Under the pieces are notes generated by a model, which saw only the letters and a list, made by a program, of their open reading frames with translations, was not told the origin of the DNA and ran no database searches. Below, in pieces: positions 34,925-44,403 of a stretch of DNA of 64,000 nt; within the stretch, counting starts at the first letter, position 1; every line of letters starts with the position of its first letter. Both the position numbers and the translations under genes were made by a program. The DNA is from Saliniramus fredricksonii. Lineage in GTDB: Bacteria > Pseudomonadota > Alphaproteobacteria > Rhizobiales > Beijerinckiaceae. Location: positions 1 through 64,000 of the forward strand of contig NZ_FMBM01000001.1 in the NCBI RefSeq assembly GCF_900094735.1, given 5' to 3'.

Positions 34925-36607
34925 ATGACCAGCAACGCCAGCCCTCAGGGCAATGCCGATCTCACCGCCAGGGAGCAGGAATACGGCACGGACCCGTTGA
35001 AGGTGCGCGAGACCGGGCAATATCGGTCTGAATACGTGAAGACATTTGCCGAGAAGTGGGACGAACTGATCGACTGGGATGCCCGCGCCGCGAGCGAGGG
35101 CGATTTCTTCATCGACATCCTGCGTGCACGCGGCAAGCACAAGGTGCTCGACGTGGCCGCGGGAACCGGTTTCCACTCGGTTCGCCTGATCCAGGCCGGG
35201 TTCGACGTGACCACCGTCGACGGCAGCGCCGCGATGCTCGCCAAGGCCTTCGAGAACGGCAAGGAGCGCCAGATCATCCTGAAGACCGTCCAGGCCGACT
35301 GGCGCTGGCTCAACCGGGACATCCAGGGCAAGTACGACGCCATCATCTGCCTCGGCAATTCCTTCACGCACCTGCACGAGGAAGCCGATCGTCGCCGTAC
35401 GCTGGCCGAATTCTATGCCGCGCTCAAGCATGACGGCATCCTGATCATCGACCAGCGCAATTACGACGCCATGCTCGATCACGGCTTCTCGACGAAGCAC
35501 AAATATTATTATTGTGGCGATCAGGTCACCGCCGAGCCGGCCCATCTCGATGATGGCCTCGCCCGGTTCAAGTACACCTTCCCGGACAAGAGCGAATACA
35601 CGCTCAACATGTTCCCGGTTCGCAAGGCCTACATGAAGAAGCTTCTCAACGAAGCCGGTTTCCAGCGCATCCGGACCTATGGGGACTTTCAGGAAAGCTA
35701 CGCCGAAGGCGAACCGGATTTCCTCGTCCATGTCGTCGAGAAATCCTATCTCCAGCGCGCCGCCGAGGGTGCCGACGGAGAGCCCGAGAGCGATGTCGAA
35801 CTGATCACCGAACAGTATTACGACAGCGCCGATGCGGATAACTTCTACTATAATATCTGGGGTGGCGAAGACATCCATATCGGCCTCTATGAAGAGACCC
35901 CGGTGATCAAGGAGGCCTCGGCGCGCACCGTGCGCAAGATGGCCGGCATGCTGAAGAATCTCTCGGCCGATACGCATATCATCGATCTCGGCGCAGGCTA
36001 TGGCGGCTCCGCACGCCATCTGGCGAGCGAATATGGCTGTTCGGTCGATTGCCTCAACATCTCCGAGGCGCAGAACGACACCAACCGCTTCCTCAATCGC
36101 CGCCAGGCGCTCGCCGAGCAGATCAAGGTGGCGCATGGCTCGTTCGACAAGATCCCCGCACCCAACGAGACCTATCACGTCGTCTGGTCACAGGATTCGA
36201 TCCTGCATGCGAAGGATCGCGAACAGGTCTTCGCCGAGGCGCATCGCGTGCTCAAGCCCGGTGGCGAGATGATCATCACGGATCCGATGCAGGCGGACGA
36301 CGTGCCCGAGGGCGTGCTGCAGCCGGTCTATGACCGCATCCATCTCGAGAGTCTCGGTTCACCCGGCTATTACCGGGAGATCGCGGAGAAGCTCGGCTTC
36401 GAACTGGTCGAATTCGCTGACCTGACGCCGAACCTGCGCACGCATTATGCCCGTGTGGGCGAGGATCTGCGGGCCAATTACGACCATGTCGCGTCGGTCT
36501 CCTCCAAGGCCTTCCTCGACCGGATGCTGCAGGGCCTCGACAACTGGGTGAAGGCCGCCGATAGCGGTTACATGGCCTGGGGCATTCTGCATTTCCGCAA
36601 GCGCTGA
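34925..36607 (+). CDS. fused glycine/sarcosine and dimethylglycine N-methyltransferase
   Basis: A 560-residue protein with two SAM-dependent methyltransferase domains. The N-terminal one (about 50-285) has motif I VLDVAAGTGFHS and matches glycine/sarcosine methyltransferase; the C-terminal one (about 300-560) has IIDLGAGYGGSA and matches sarcosine/dimethylglycine methyltransferase. Together they convert glycine to glycine betaine, a compatible solute made by halophiles. Separate genes are more usual, though fused forms are known in halophilic actinobacteria. ATG 34925 follows GAGGAACAGAGA. Confidence 0.9.
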   Translation: MTSNASPQGNADLTAREQEYGTDPLKVRETGQYRSEYVKTFAEKWDELIDWDARAASEGDFFIDILRARGKHKVLDVAAGTGFHSVRLIQAGFDVTTVDGSAAMLAKAFENGKERQIILKTVQADWRWLNRDIQGKYDAIICLGNSFTHLHEEADRRRTLAEFYAALKHDGILIIDQRNYDAMLDHGFSTKHKYYYCGDQVTAEPAHLDDGLARFKYTFPDKSEYTLNMFPVRKAYMKKLLNEAGFQRIRTYGDFQESYAEGEPDFLVHVVEKSYLQRAAEGADGEPESDVELITEQYYDSADADNFYYNIWGGEDIHIGLYEETPVIKEASARTVRKMAGMLKNLSADTHIIDLGAGYGGSARHLASEYGCSVDCLNISEAQNDTNRFLNRRQALAEQIKVAHGSFDKIPAPNETYHVVWSQDSILHAKDREQVFAEAHRVLKPGGEMIITDPMQADDVPEGVLQPVYDRIHLESLGSPGYYREIAEKLGFELVEFADLTPNLRTHYARVGEDLRANYDHVASVSSKAFLDRMLQGLDNWVKAADSGYMAWGILHFRKR

Positions 36608-36644
36608 GATGGCGCGCGCTCACGCGCGCAAGGCATGACGGATG

Positions 36645-36677
36645 AAGGGGCGCGGTGTGAAGCCACCGCGCCCCTTT
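36645..36677. terminator. bidirectional intrinsic terminator
   Basis: A 13-bp perfect stem (AAGGGGCGCGGTG and its complement at 36645-36657 and 36664-36676) with a 6-nt loop. A T run follows on one strand and A residues precede it, so it can serve both convergent genes, the methyltransferase and the MFS transporter. Confidence 0.85.
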
Positions 36678-36698
36678 CGTTTCCCGTTACGGATCTCT

Positions 36699-37958
36699 TC
36701 AGACTGATTTCCGCGCGACCCCCGGCATGCGCAACATGCCGAGCGCAAGAGCAAGGGCAAGTGTCGCAAGCGCCGCGAGCACAGGCAGGAGCAAGGCGGT
36801 GCCGCCCATGCTGATCAGCAGACCGCCGATCGCCGGGAAGCCGAACAAGCCGAGAAAATAGGTGATGGTGAAGACCTGCGAGGCCACAGCCGGCGCCGCG
36901 CCGCCCGCCTCCGCGCGGTTCACCGCGAGGGCGTTGAGCGTGGAATAGCTCAGCCCGTAGCCGGCCGCGAACAGGGCCGATGCCAGCAGATAGACCGGCA
37001 CGCTGCCGCGATCGAGCCAGAACAGCGCCAACGCCACCACCACGAGGGCGAGCAGGAACACGGCGAGCCGCTCTGCCGGCAGGCGTGTGAGATGCGCCGC
37101 GAGGCCAAAGCGCAGGGCAACGGTGACCAGGGTGAAGACCAGAAAGAACTGTCCGAAGGCGAGCCCGCGCTCCGCCGCATAGAGCGATTGGAACGTCGCG
37201 AGCCCGGCGAATGTGCAGGAAGCGAGACCGATCAGCACAATCGGAACCCGCGCCGTTGTCGCGAGCACCGCACCCACGCGCGCAAGATCGAGAATGCTGC
37301 CATCGTCAGGGCCCTGCCCGGCATGCGCAGGGCTTGCACGCCCGTCCGTGCGCCGCGCCCCGATGGCCAGCAGCAGCATCGCCGCGCCCGATGCGAGCAG
37401 CGCGAAGCCGATATAGACAAAGGCGAGCGGCAAGCCCTGCGCTGCGACCGACCCGCCCAGGGGTGCTGCCAGACCCAGACCGGCCATCTGGGCGCCCGAG
37501 AGATAGGTGAGATCACGGATCCGCTGCCCTGCCGCCACACGGGCGATGATCGGCAGCGGGGCGAGAATGTAGAACAGCGACCAGGCGATCCCGAGCAGCG
37601 CACCGCCCACGAGATGACTGCCCGCCACACGCCCGGTCAGCGCGAAGGCCAGCATCGCCAGCGCCATGACCAGACCGGCCAGGGCAAGGCAGCGCAGCGT
37701 GCCGATGCGGGCCGCAAGCCGGCCCGCGACGAGGGCGACGGCGATGGTGAAGACCGTTCCCGTCGTCACCGCGATCCCCGCCAGTGCGGGATCGCGCCCC
37801 TGGTCGCGCAGATGCTCCGCGAGCAGGAAAGTGGCACCGTAGCAGGCGGCGAGGCTGATCCCGGAGACGAGGAGCGCGAGCAGCAGCGCGCCGGGCATGC
37901 GGGTCTCTGGGTTCGGCGTCTCGCCAGGCATGGTCATGACCGTCTCCGGCTGAGTCAT
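36699..37958 (-). CDS. MFS transporter coupled to a MetRS-like gene
   Basis: A 419-residue major facilitator protein with about 12 hydrophobic segments and the basic loop between helices 2 and 3 (VAGRLAARIGTLRCLALAG). It looks like a drug/metabolite exporter of the YfcJ/Bcr-like kind; no closer family is clear. It starts on an ATGA overlap with the MetRS-like gene, so the two are translated together. I infer it exports, or gives resistance to, the product of that enzyme. Confidence 0.85.
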   Translation of the reverse strand: MTQPETVMTMPGETPNPETRMPGALLLALLVSGISLAACYGATFLLAEHLRDQGRDPALAGIAVTTGTVFTIAVALVAGRLAARIGTLRCLALAGLVMALAMLAFALTGRVAGSHLVGGALLGIAWSLFYILAPLPIIARVAAGQRIRDLTYLSGAQMAGLGLAAPLGGSVAAQGLPLAFVYIGFALLASGAAMLLLAIGARRTDGRASPAHAGQGPDDGSILDLARVGAVLATTARVPIVLIGLASCTFAGLATFQSLYAAERGLAFGQFFLVFTLVTVALRFGLAAHLTRLPAERLAVFLLALVVVALALFWLDRGSVPVYLLASALFAAGYGLSYSTLNALAVNRAEAGGAAPAVASQVFTITYFLGLFGFPAIGGLLISMGGTALLLPVLAALATLALALALGMLRMPGVARKSV

Positions 37959-39604
37959 GGTGTGAGCGCGTCGAGGGCCGCCCGGGTCAGGGGCGGGCCA
38001 TCGCGACGCGGGAGGGCTGCGGGAACCGGCCTTGCCGGGCGGGCGAAGTCGGCACATTGCGGCGCGCCGTCCAGACCGGCTGCCCGCCACAGTTCCTGCG
38101 CGAGGCGCGGCATGACGGGGCTTGCGAGGATGGCGAAGCCGCGCATCCAGGCCTGCGCCTGTGCCGGTGTCGTAATCGCCTCACCAAGGGCCAGCGCGGC
38201 ATCGAGGGTCGCGGCGAACCGGCGCAGGCGCAGACCGTCGCCGCCGAGGCATTCATGCTGGGTTTGCAGCAGATCGCGCATCGGCGCCCCGATCCCGGGA
38301 TCGGGATCCGGCGCGGTTTGCGCCTCTGCCGCGAGGATCGCGGCCAGCGCCTGCAGCCGGCGATCGAGCGTCGCACGCACCCGCTCATGGAAGGCGGCGC
38401 ATTCCGCGCGCACGAAATTGCCCGCAGCGTCTTCCGGCGCGATACTGCACAGATACCAGCGCAGGATATCGGTATCGAGCCCGGGGACGCCTTCAAGATC
38501 GTGCGACCAGATCACATGCCCCCGGCTCGTCGAGAATTTCTCGCCGTCGAGATGCAGGAAATGGTTGAAATAGATCCGGTCGAAGCCGCGATAGCGCGTC
38601 TGCGCCAGGGCGCAGCCGGTCACGCCGGCGAGCATCGGAACGGTGTTGTCGATCGCCGTGGCGCCGATGAGCAGGGCGGGATGGCCGGCCTCGAACGGGT
38701 TTGCGCCGCCCTCATCCGCAAGGAATTCACCGAGCAGGATGTGGTGGGCATAGAGCAGCGATGAATAGCTGAACAGGATCTGGCTGTCGCGAAAGCGGCG
38801 ATCATCCCAGGCGAGCCCGTGCAGGCCCGGAACCGTGAGGCGGATTTCCGGCCGGGAATTGTCGAGAAAGCGTTGTGCCACCTCCCGGAAAGGCGCCTCG
38901 ATCCGCATCCGCGCCCAGCTCTGTGCAAGCGCCTTCACCGGGCGGAGATCGAGATAGAGGCAGGCGCTCTCGGCAAAACCGGTGATATTGCCGCGTCGCG
39001 AGCGCGGCTGCGGCGCCTCGGCGGGCGAATAATGCGCACCACAGGCCTCGCAGAAGAAACTGCCCGAGGGCGCGCCACAGGCGGGGCAGTTGCAGGCAAA
39101 CCAGCCACCGATGCAGAAACGCTCCTCGATCGGCGCAGTGCCCGCTTCGAAACCCGCCACCGGAGCATCGTCGACCGGCAGGCTTTCGCGGCGCAAAACG
39201 ACCTTGCCGCCGGCATCGAGCGCCCCGGCCAAAGCCCCCGCCACGTCGCGAAAGCGTGCCAGCACCGCCGGATCACCGGTATCGGGAAACGTGTCGAAGG
39301 TGATGTCGAGGGCGGCGAGCCCTTTGGCAATCAGACGGTCGTTTTCACGCGCGAAGGCCGCAGGATCACGCCCCATGGCCCGCGCCTTGACGACGACATG
39401 GTTCTCGAAATGATCGTTGCTCAGGACCTGTCGCACCCGATGCCCGGCACGTCGGCAGGCTCTTGCGAGCACGTCCATGCGCAGAAACGGGCCGCCGACG
39501 TGACCCAGATGAGCAGGGCCGTTGGCCGTGAGATTGACCGGCGAGATGACGATCTCGGCGGGTTTGGCGAGACGCTCACCGAGCGCGGGAAACGGGACGG
39601 GCAT
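37955..39604 (-). CDS. second MetRS-like class I synthetase paralogue
   Basis: A 549-residue MetRS-like protein with HLGH at 32-35, zinc-knuckle cysteines 173/176 and 185/188 (CPAC and CEAC) and the KFSTSRG loop at 356-362. The loop and the HLGH form match the MetRS-like protein of the operon at 12081-13511. It lacks an obvious C-terminal tRNA-binding domain, and no cupin or N-hydroxylase is next to it. Its only partner is an overlapping MFS gene. It is probably an amino-acid ligase of secondary metabolism; a truncated second MetRS is the alternative. Confidence 0.85.
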   Translation of the reverse strand: MPVPFPALGERLAKPAEIVISPVNLTANGPAHLGHVGGPFLRMDVLARACRRAGHRVRQVLSNDHFENHVVVKARAMGRDPAAFARENDRLIAKGLAALDITFDTFPDTGDPAVLARFRDVAGALAGALDAGGKVVLRRESLPVDDAPVAGFEAGTAPIEERFCIGGWFACNCPACGAPSGSFFCEACGAHYSPAEAPQPRSRRGNITGFAESACLYLDLRPVKALAQSWARMRIEAPFREVAQRFLDNSRPEIRLTVPGLHGLAWDDRRFRDSQILFSYSSLLYAHHILLGEFLADEGGANPFEAGHPALLIGATAIDNTVPMLAGVTGCALAQTRYRGFDRIYFNHFLHLDGEKFSTSRGHVIWSHDLEGVPGLDTDILRWYLCSIAPEDAAGNFVRAECAAFHERVRATLDRRLQALAAILAAEAQTAPDPDPGIGAPMRDLLQTQHECLGGDGLRLRRFAATLDAALALGEAITTPAQAQAWMRGFAILASPVMPRLAQELWRAAGLDGAPQCADFARPARPVPAALPRRDGPPLTRAALDALTP

Positions 39605-39952
39605 CGGCAATGTCCTTGTGCATGACCGGGAATCGCCTGATGGCCACCCCGTCACACGCCCATGATACAATTTTTGATATATAATGCAAATTTAAGCATC
39701 CTTTAGATGTCTTAACGTCACAAAACAACTGAAGAACCGGAAGAGCAATACCTAACTGAACTCGAGCCGAAGCAAGAAATGCGCGTTCAGGGACAGACAA
39801 ATAGCAGCCGCTTCGCAGGCCGTTTCTTGAAAGATGCCTGCGGATTTTCCAGGGATATGCGCATTCTGCGGCGGATATAAACGGTTTCTTGATGACTTTG
39901 GCACACGTTAGTCGAGCGTAATGCTCAATCATTACCCTCGGGGTTGCGAGGC
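39605..39952. promoter_or_regulatory. AT-rich divergent promoter region
   Basis: 348 nt between the MetRS-like and GGDEF/EAL genes, with no gene. The stretch 39660-39735 is strongly AT-rich in a GC-rich setting (TATATA at about 39677-39683) and probably holds promoters for one or both genes. No clear -35/-10 pair stands out. Confidence 0.4.
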
Positions 39953-42900
39953 ATGGATTTCAAAACGGGTCAGAACGACTGCTTTGACGAAACGGAAACC
40001 GCCCGGCTGCACGCGCTGCATGCCTGCGGCATCCTGGATACCCCGCCCGAGCCCGAATTCGACGATATCGCGCGGCTCGCAGCCGAGATCTGCGCCGCGC
40101 CGATCGCCGTGGTGAACTTCGTCGATGCCGAGCGGCAATGGTTCAAGGCCACTTTCGGGCTCGATACGCGCGAAATGGCACGGGATGTCTCGATCTGCAC
40201 GCATGCACTTCTCGAGACGGGGCTGTATGTCGTTCCCGATACGCTGGATTCGCCCATGTTTCGCGACAACCCCTTCGTGCGCGGCGAACCCTATCTGCGC
40301 TTTTATGCCGGCGCGGTGTTGCGCACCGATGCCGGGCTGCCGCTGGGAACCTTGTGCGTCCTCGATTACGAATCCCGCCCGCAGGGCCTGACGCCCACGC
40401 AGGAACGGACCCTGCGCGCACTTGCCCAATCGGTCATGCGCCTCATCGATCTGCGCCGCAAGCACGCCCAGGCACAGATCCGCGAGGAGCGTTTCCGCAA
40501 TCTTGCGGATCGGATTCCCCAGATGCTCTGGTCTGCCGATGCGAAGGGTCGGCTCGATTACGCCAATCGCCGCGTTTTCGAGGCCTTCGGCCTCGATTCG
40601 GGGCGCATGACGGGCGCAGCATGGCGCGCTGCCCTGCATCCGGAAGACCGCCCGCTTACCGATGCGGCCTGGGCGCAGAGCATCGCATCGGGCAGACCCT
40701 ACAGCGTGGAGCATCGTATCCATCACCGTGACGGCGGGTATCGCTGGGTGCTCAGCCGAGCCCTACCCGAGCGTGACGAGACCGGACAGATCCGCGCCTG
40801 GTTCGGCAGCTCCACCGATATCGATGACGGCAAACGTGCCGAGCTGGCGCTCGCCGAGAGCGAGGCGCGCTACAAGGCCCTCACCGAGGCCGGTGCCGCA
40901 ATCGTCTGGCGCGCGACGCCGGATGGCAGCATTCACCACAGCATCGGCTGGGACGCACTGACCGGCCAGAGCCCGCAGGAGTATCGCGACGAAGGCTGGC
41001 TCGATGCCGTTCATCCCGATGATCGCGCCCGGGTACGCGCGAATATCGCGCAGACCTCCGGGTACCCCGCCCCGCGCACCAACGAGTACCGCCTGCGCCA
41101 CCATGACGGCAGCTATCGCTGGATGTTCGCGCGCGCCATACCGCTGCTCGACGAGGCGGGCGCCGTGCGCGAATGGGTCGGAACGGTCACCGATATCCAC
41201 GATCGCCGCCTCGCTGGCCAGCGCCTGCGCGAGAGCGAGGAACGCTATCGCGCGCTCATCGAGGCCAGCACCGCCATGGTCTGGGCCGCCGGACCGAACG
41301 GGGAATTTCCACAGATCGCCTATTCCAGCGGCATCGCCGAATACGCTTTCGATCCGCAGGGCTGGAAGACCAACATCCATCCCGACGATCTCGCGACCTC
41401 CTGCGCCGCCTGGGATGCCGCGCTGGCCAGTGGAACGCCGCTCGACGTGATCGAGCGCAAGCTGACGAAGACCGGCGATTACCGCTGGACGCATGTGCGG
41501 GCCAATCCCGTACACAATGATGACGGTACGATCCGCGAATGGATCGGCGCCGTCACGGATATCCACGAACAGGTGATGTCGCGCAAGGCGCTGGCCGCCA
41601 GCGAGGAGCGCTATCGGCTGGCCGCCAGCGCAACGACCGATGCGATCTGGGATCTCGATCTCGCAACCGACGAGATCATCTGGGGAGAAGCGATCGAAAC
41701 CCTGTTCGGCCATGCTCCGCGGGAGATGCGCTCTTCACTGAGCTGGTGGCGCGCGAAAATTCACGCCGCCGACCAGGATCGCATTGCCGACCAGTTTGCA
41801 TGTTTCATCGCCGGTGATGCGTCGCGCTGGGAATGCGAATATCGTGTGATCCGGGCCGATGGCAGCGTCGCCACGGTCTTCGACCGGTTTTTCGCGCTGC
41901 GCGACGAGAATGGCCATGCCGTCCGGCTCGTCGGCGCGATTCAGGATATCAGCGAGCGCCAGCGCGCCCAGGCTGCACTGAGCGCGAGCGAGACCCGCCT
42001 GCGGCTCGCCCTGCAGGCCGGACGCATGGTGGCCTGGGAACGTGATCTCGACGACAATTTCGTCACCCGTTCCGCGAATGCGCAGGATCTGCTCGGTGTC
42101 GGATCAAGCGATACGGATGACTTCCGGCGCCGCGTCCACCCCGATGACCGGGCCAAGGTCGTGGATCTGCTCGAAGGTTTCGAGACCGGTCAGTCGGAAA
42201 CCATAGAGGTGCGCTACACCACCCCGGATGATCGCCGGATCTGGCTCGGAATCCGGGCGGTAAAGATCAGCCCGAACCGTGCCATCGGCATCACCTTCGA
42301 CATTACCGACCGCAAGCTCGCCGAGGAGGAGATCTGGCAGACCGCCAACCATGATGCGCTGACCGGGCTGCCCAACCGCACCCTGTTCCATGCCCGTTTC
42401 GAGAATATCCTCTCCCGGGCCCGGCGGGAGGAAACCCGCGTGGCGCTGATCCTGGTCGATCTGGACGAATTCAAGGATGTCAACGACACGCTCGGCCATG
42501 ATGCCGGTGACGAGTTGCTCTGCGAGGCGGCGCGGCGTCTGCTGGCGATTGCCGGCGACCAGGCCGAAATCGCGCGGATCGGCGGCGACGAATTCGCCGT
42601 GATCCTCACCGCAATCGAAGACGAGAATGCCCTTGAGGCCTTTGCCCGCAGCCTCGTTCACGCGATGCGCGCGCCGTTCCAGTGCGCCTCGCGGATTCTC
42701 TCCACCCGCGCGAGCGCCGGCCTGGCCCTGTTTCCCGATCATCATCAGGAGGCAGCGGAGCTGATGAAGGATGCCGATATGGCGCTTTATCAGGCCAAGG
42801 CCGAAGGGCGCGGGCGTTTCAGTCTGTACAACCCCGCGATTCGCACCCGCATGGAAGAGCGCATCCGCATCACCCGGGAAGTCGGCGATGCGATCGCTGC

Positions 42901-43693
42901 GGAACAGTTCGTTCCCTTCTATCAGCCCAAGATCTGTTTCCGCTCAGGCAGGATCATCGGTTTCGAAGCGCTGGCGCGCTGGATTCATCCCGAACGCGGG
43001 GTTCTCACGCCAGGCTATTTCGGAGCGGTTTTCGATGATCCCGAGAGCGCCATCGCCATCGGCAAGGCCATTCGCAAGCATATTGCCGCCGACATGGCCG
43101 CCTGGCAGGACGAAGCGCTCGGCTTCGGGCGCGTGGCAATCAATCTCTCAAGCGCCGAATTCACCGCACCGCAACTCGCTGCGAACCTGACCGCCATGTT
43201 CCGCGACCACGGCATCACCCCGAACCGGCTCGAGATCGAAGTCACCGAAACCGTCTTGCTCGGACGCAGCGCCGAACTTGTCGCCGAGACGCTGCGCGGT
43301 TTCGACGATGCCGGCATCACCATCGCCCTTGATGATTTCGGGACCGGTTTCGCCTCCTTGACCCATCTGAAACAATTCCCCGTGCACCACATCAAGATCG
43401 ATCGCAGCTTCGTGCGCGATCTGGTCACGGATGCCGATGACGCGGCCATCGTGGCGGCGGTGATCGGCCTGGGCCGCAGTCTCGGCATGATCGTCACGGC
43501 AGAAGGTGTCGAAACCGGAGACCAGGTCCAGCGACTGCGCCTGATGGGCTGCGATCGGGCACAGGGCTTCTACTTCGCCAAGCCGATGGCAGGCTCGCGG
43601 ATCCCGTGGCTTTTGCGCAACTGGGATCCGGACCGGATGCTTGCGGCGGAGACGGAACACCTCGCCCCCGCCGCGATTCCGGCATCCTATTGA
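39953..43693 (+). CDS. GAF-multi-PAS-GGDEF-EAL cyclic-di-GMP enzyme
   Basis: A 1246-residue soluble signalling protein. It has an N-terminal GAF domain (about 20-165), four or five PAS/PAC repeats (about 170-780), a GGDEF domain with intact ARIGGDEFAVI, and an EAL domain with GFEALARW and the downstream DDFGTGFASL loop. Both catalytic signatures are present, so it could make and degrade cyclic-di-GMP under control of the sensory repeats. No RxxD inhibitory site precedes GGDEF and no membrane segment is seen. ATG 39953 was chosen over a TTG 9 nt upstream. Confidence 0.92.
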   Translation: MDFKTGQNDCFDETETARLHALHACGILDTPPEPEFDDIARLAAEICAAPIAVVNFVDAERQWFKATFGLDTREMARDVSICTHALLETGLYVVPDTLDSPMFRDNPFVRGEPYLRFYAGAVLRTDAGLPLGTLCVLDYESRPQGLTPTQERTLRALAQSVMRLIDLRRKHAQAQIREERFRNLADRIPQMLWSADAKGRLDYANRRVFEAFGLDSGRMTGAAWRAALHPEDRPLTDAAWAQSIASGRPYSVEHRIHHRDGGYRWVLSRALPERDETGQIRAWFGSSTDIDDGKRAELALAESEARYKALTEAGAAIVWRATPDGSIHHSIGWDALTGQSPQEYRDEGWLDAVHPDDRARVRANIAQTSGYPAPRTNEYRLRHHDGSYRWMFARAIPLLDEAGAVREWVGTVTDIHDRRLAGQRLRESEERYRALIEASTAMVWAAGPNGEFPQIAYSSGIAEYAFDPQGWKTNIHPDDLATSCAAWDAALASGTPLDVIERKLTKTGDYRWTHVRANPVHNDDGTIREWIGAVTDIHEQVMSRKALAASEERYRLAASATTDAIWDLDLATDEIIWGEAIETLFGHAPREMRSSLSWWRAKIHAADQDRIADQFACFIAGDASRWECEYRVIRADGSVATVFDRFFALRDENGHAVRLVGAIQDISERQRAQAALSASETRLRLALQAGRMVAWERDLDDNFVTRSANAQDLLGVGSSDTDDFRRRVHPDDRAKVVDLLEGFETGQSETIEVRYTTPDDRRIWLGIRAVKISPNRAIGITFDITDRKLAEEEIWQTANHDALTGLPNRTLFHARFENILSRARREETRVALILVDLDEFKDVNDTLGHDAGDELLCEAARRLLAIAGDQAEIARIGGDEFAVILTAIEDENALEAFARSLVHAMRAPFQCASRILSTRASAGLALFPDHHQEAAELMKDADMALYQAKAEGRGRFSLYNPAIRTRMEERIRITREVGDAIAAEQFVPFYQPKICFRSGRIIGFEALARWIHPERGVLTPGYFGAVFDDPESAIAIGKAIRKHIAADMAAWQDEALGFGRVAINLSSAEFTAPQLAANLTAMFRDHGITPNRLEIEVTETVLLGRSAELVAETLRGFDDAGITIALDDFGTGFASLTHLKQFPVHHIKIDRSFVRDLVTDADDAAIVAAVIGLGRSLGMIVTAEGVETGDQVQRLRLMGCDRAQGFYFAKPMAGSRIPWLLRNWDPDRMLAAETEHLAPAAIPASY

Positions 43694-43701
43694 CGCCACT
43701 G

Positions 43702-43800
43702 CGCCTCAGGCGGCTTGGCGCATGATCCGCCTCAGGCGGCTTGGCGCATGATCCGCCTCAGGCGGCTTGGCGCATGATCCGCCTCAGGCGGCTTGGCGAT
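43702..43800. repeat. 26-bp tandem repeat, nearly four copies
   Basis: The unit CGCCTCAGGCGGCTTGGCGC-ATGATC repeats head to tail almost perfectly between two convergent genes. Each unit holds the near-palindrome CCGCCTCAGGCGG. The last, partial copy is the final codons and stop of the DUF892 gene on the minus strand (NRQAA-stop), so the gene's end has been duplicated outward three times. Confidence 0.95.
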
Positions 43801-44284
43801 TGACGTCGCGCGTGGCGATCTCGCTAAGATGCTTGTCGCCGTCGCGGGTACGCGACAGGCAGGCTTCGAGCGTGGCCGCATCGTCTTCGTATCCGAGGCG
43901 CTGGGCGAAGGCGACGAGGCTGCCATAGACCGCGATCGCGTAATGCGTCATGCGCTGGTATTGCGCGATGATCATCGCGTCGCGCACTCCCGCATCAGAG
44001 ATATCGGAATCGACGGCATGGTGCTGCGCCTCGCGTACGAGACCCGCCATCGCCTCGCAATGGCCCTTGCGCGGCGCCGCATCATGGCGCGCGAGAATGC
44101 TCGCGACGGCCTCCATGCCGCGTTCGATGCCTTCGACACCGGCATGCAGGGCGGAATCGAGATGCGGGTTTTCCGCCGCCTCGGCGAGTTTCACGGTCAC
44201 GGCGCGCGCCTGGCTGTCGGCGCTGTGGATATCCTGAAGCTGGTCGATATAAAGGTCGCGCAAAGTGGCGATGGTCATCGGCAC
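43784..44284 (-). CDS. DUF892 (YciE/YciF-type) ferritin-like protein
   Basis: A 166-residue all-helical protein beginning MPMTIATLRDLYIDQLQDIHSADSQ, characteristic of the YciF/DUF892 ferritin-like family, with helix-borne Glu/His residues that could bind a di-metal site. Members are linked to general stress and osmotic response; the function is not established. GGAGGTGCC precedes the start. Its last codons form one unit of the tandem repeat at 43702-43800. Confidence 0.88.
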   Translation of the reverse strand: MPMTIATLRDLYIDQLQDIHSADSQARAVTVKLAEAAENPHLDSALHAGVEGIERGMEAVASILARHDAAPRKGHCEAMAGLVREAQHHAVDSDISDAGVRDAMIIAQYQRMTHYAIAVYGSLVAFAQRLGYEDDAATLEACLSRTRDGDKHLSEIATRDVNRQAA

Positions 44285-44403
44285 CTCCTGTGGTTCGGGT
44301 TGCCATTCCCCTCACCAATGCCCCACCCCCGTCCTGCGTTCCCGAATTCTTGTCCCGCACGACGCGACGCTTTGACGCCGTCCCGGCCCGGCGGATCTGC
44401 GAC

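Noticed and set aside
43702-43800. CRISPR array
   Set aside because: The 26-bp units are directly abutting without spacers and no cas genes are near; it is a simple tandem repeat.
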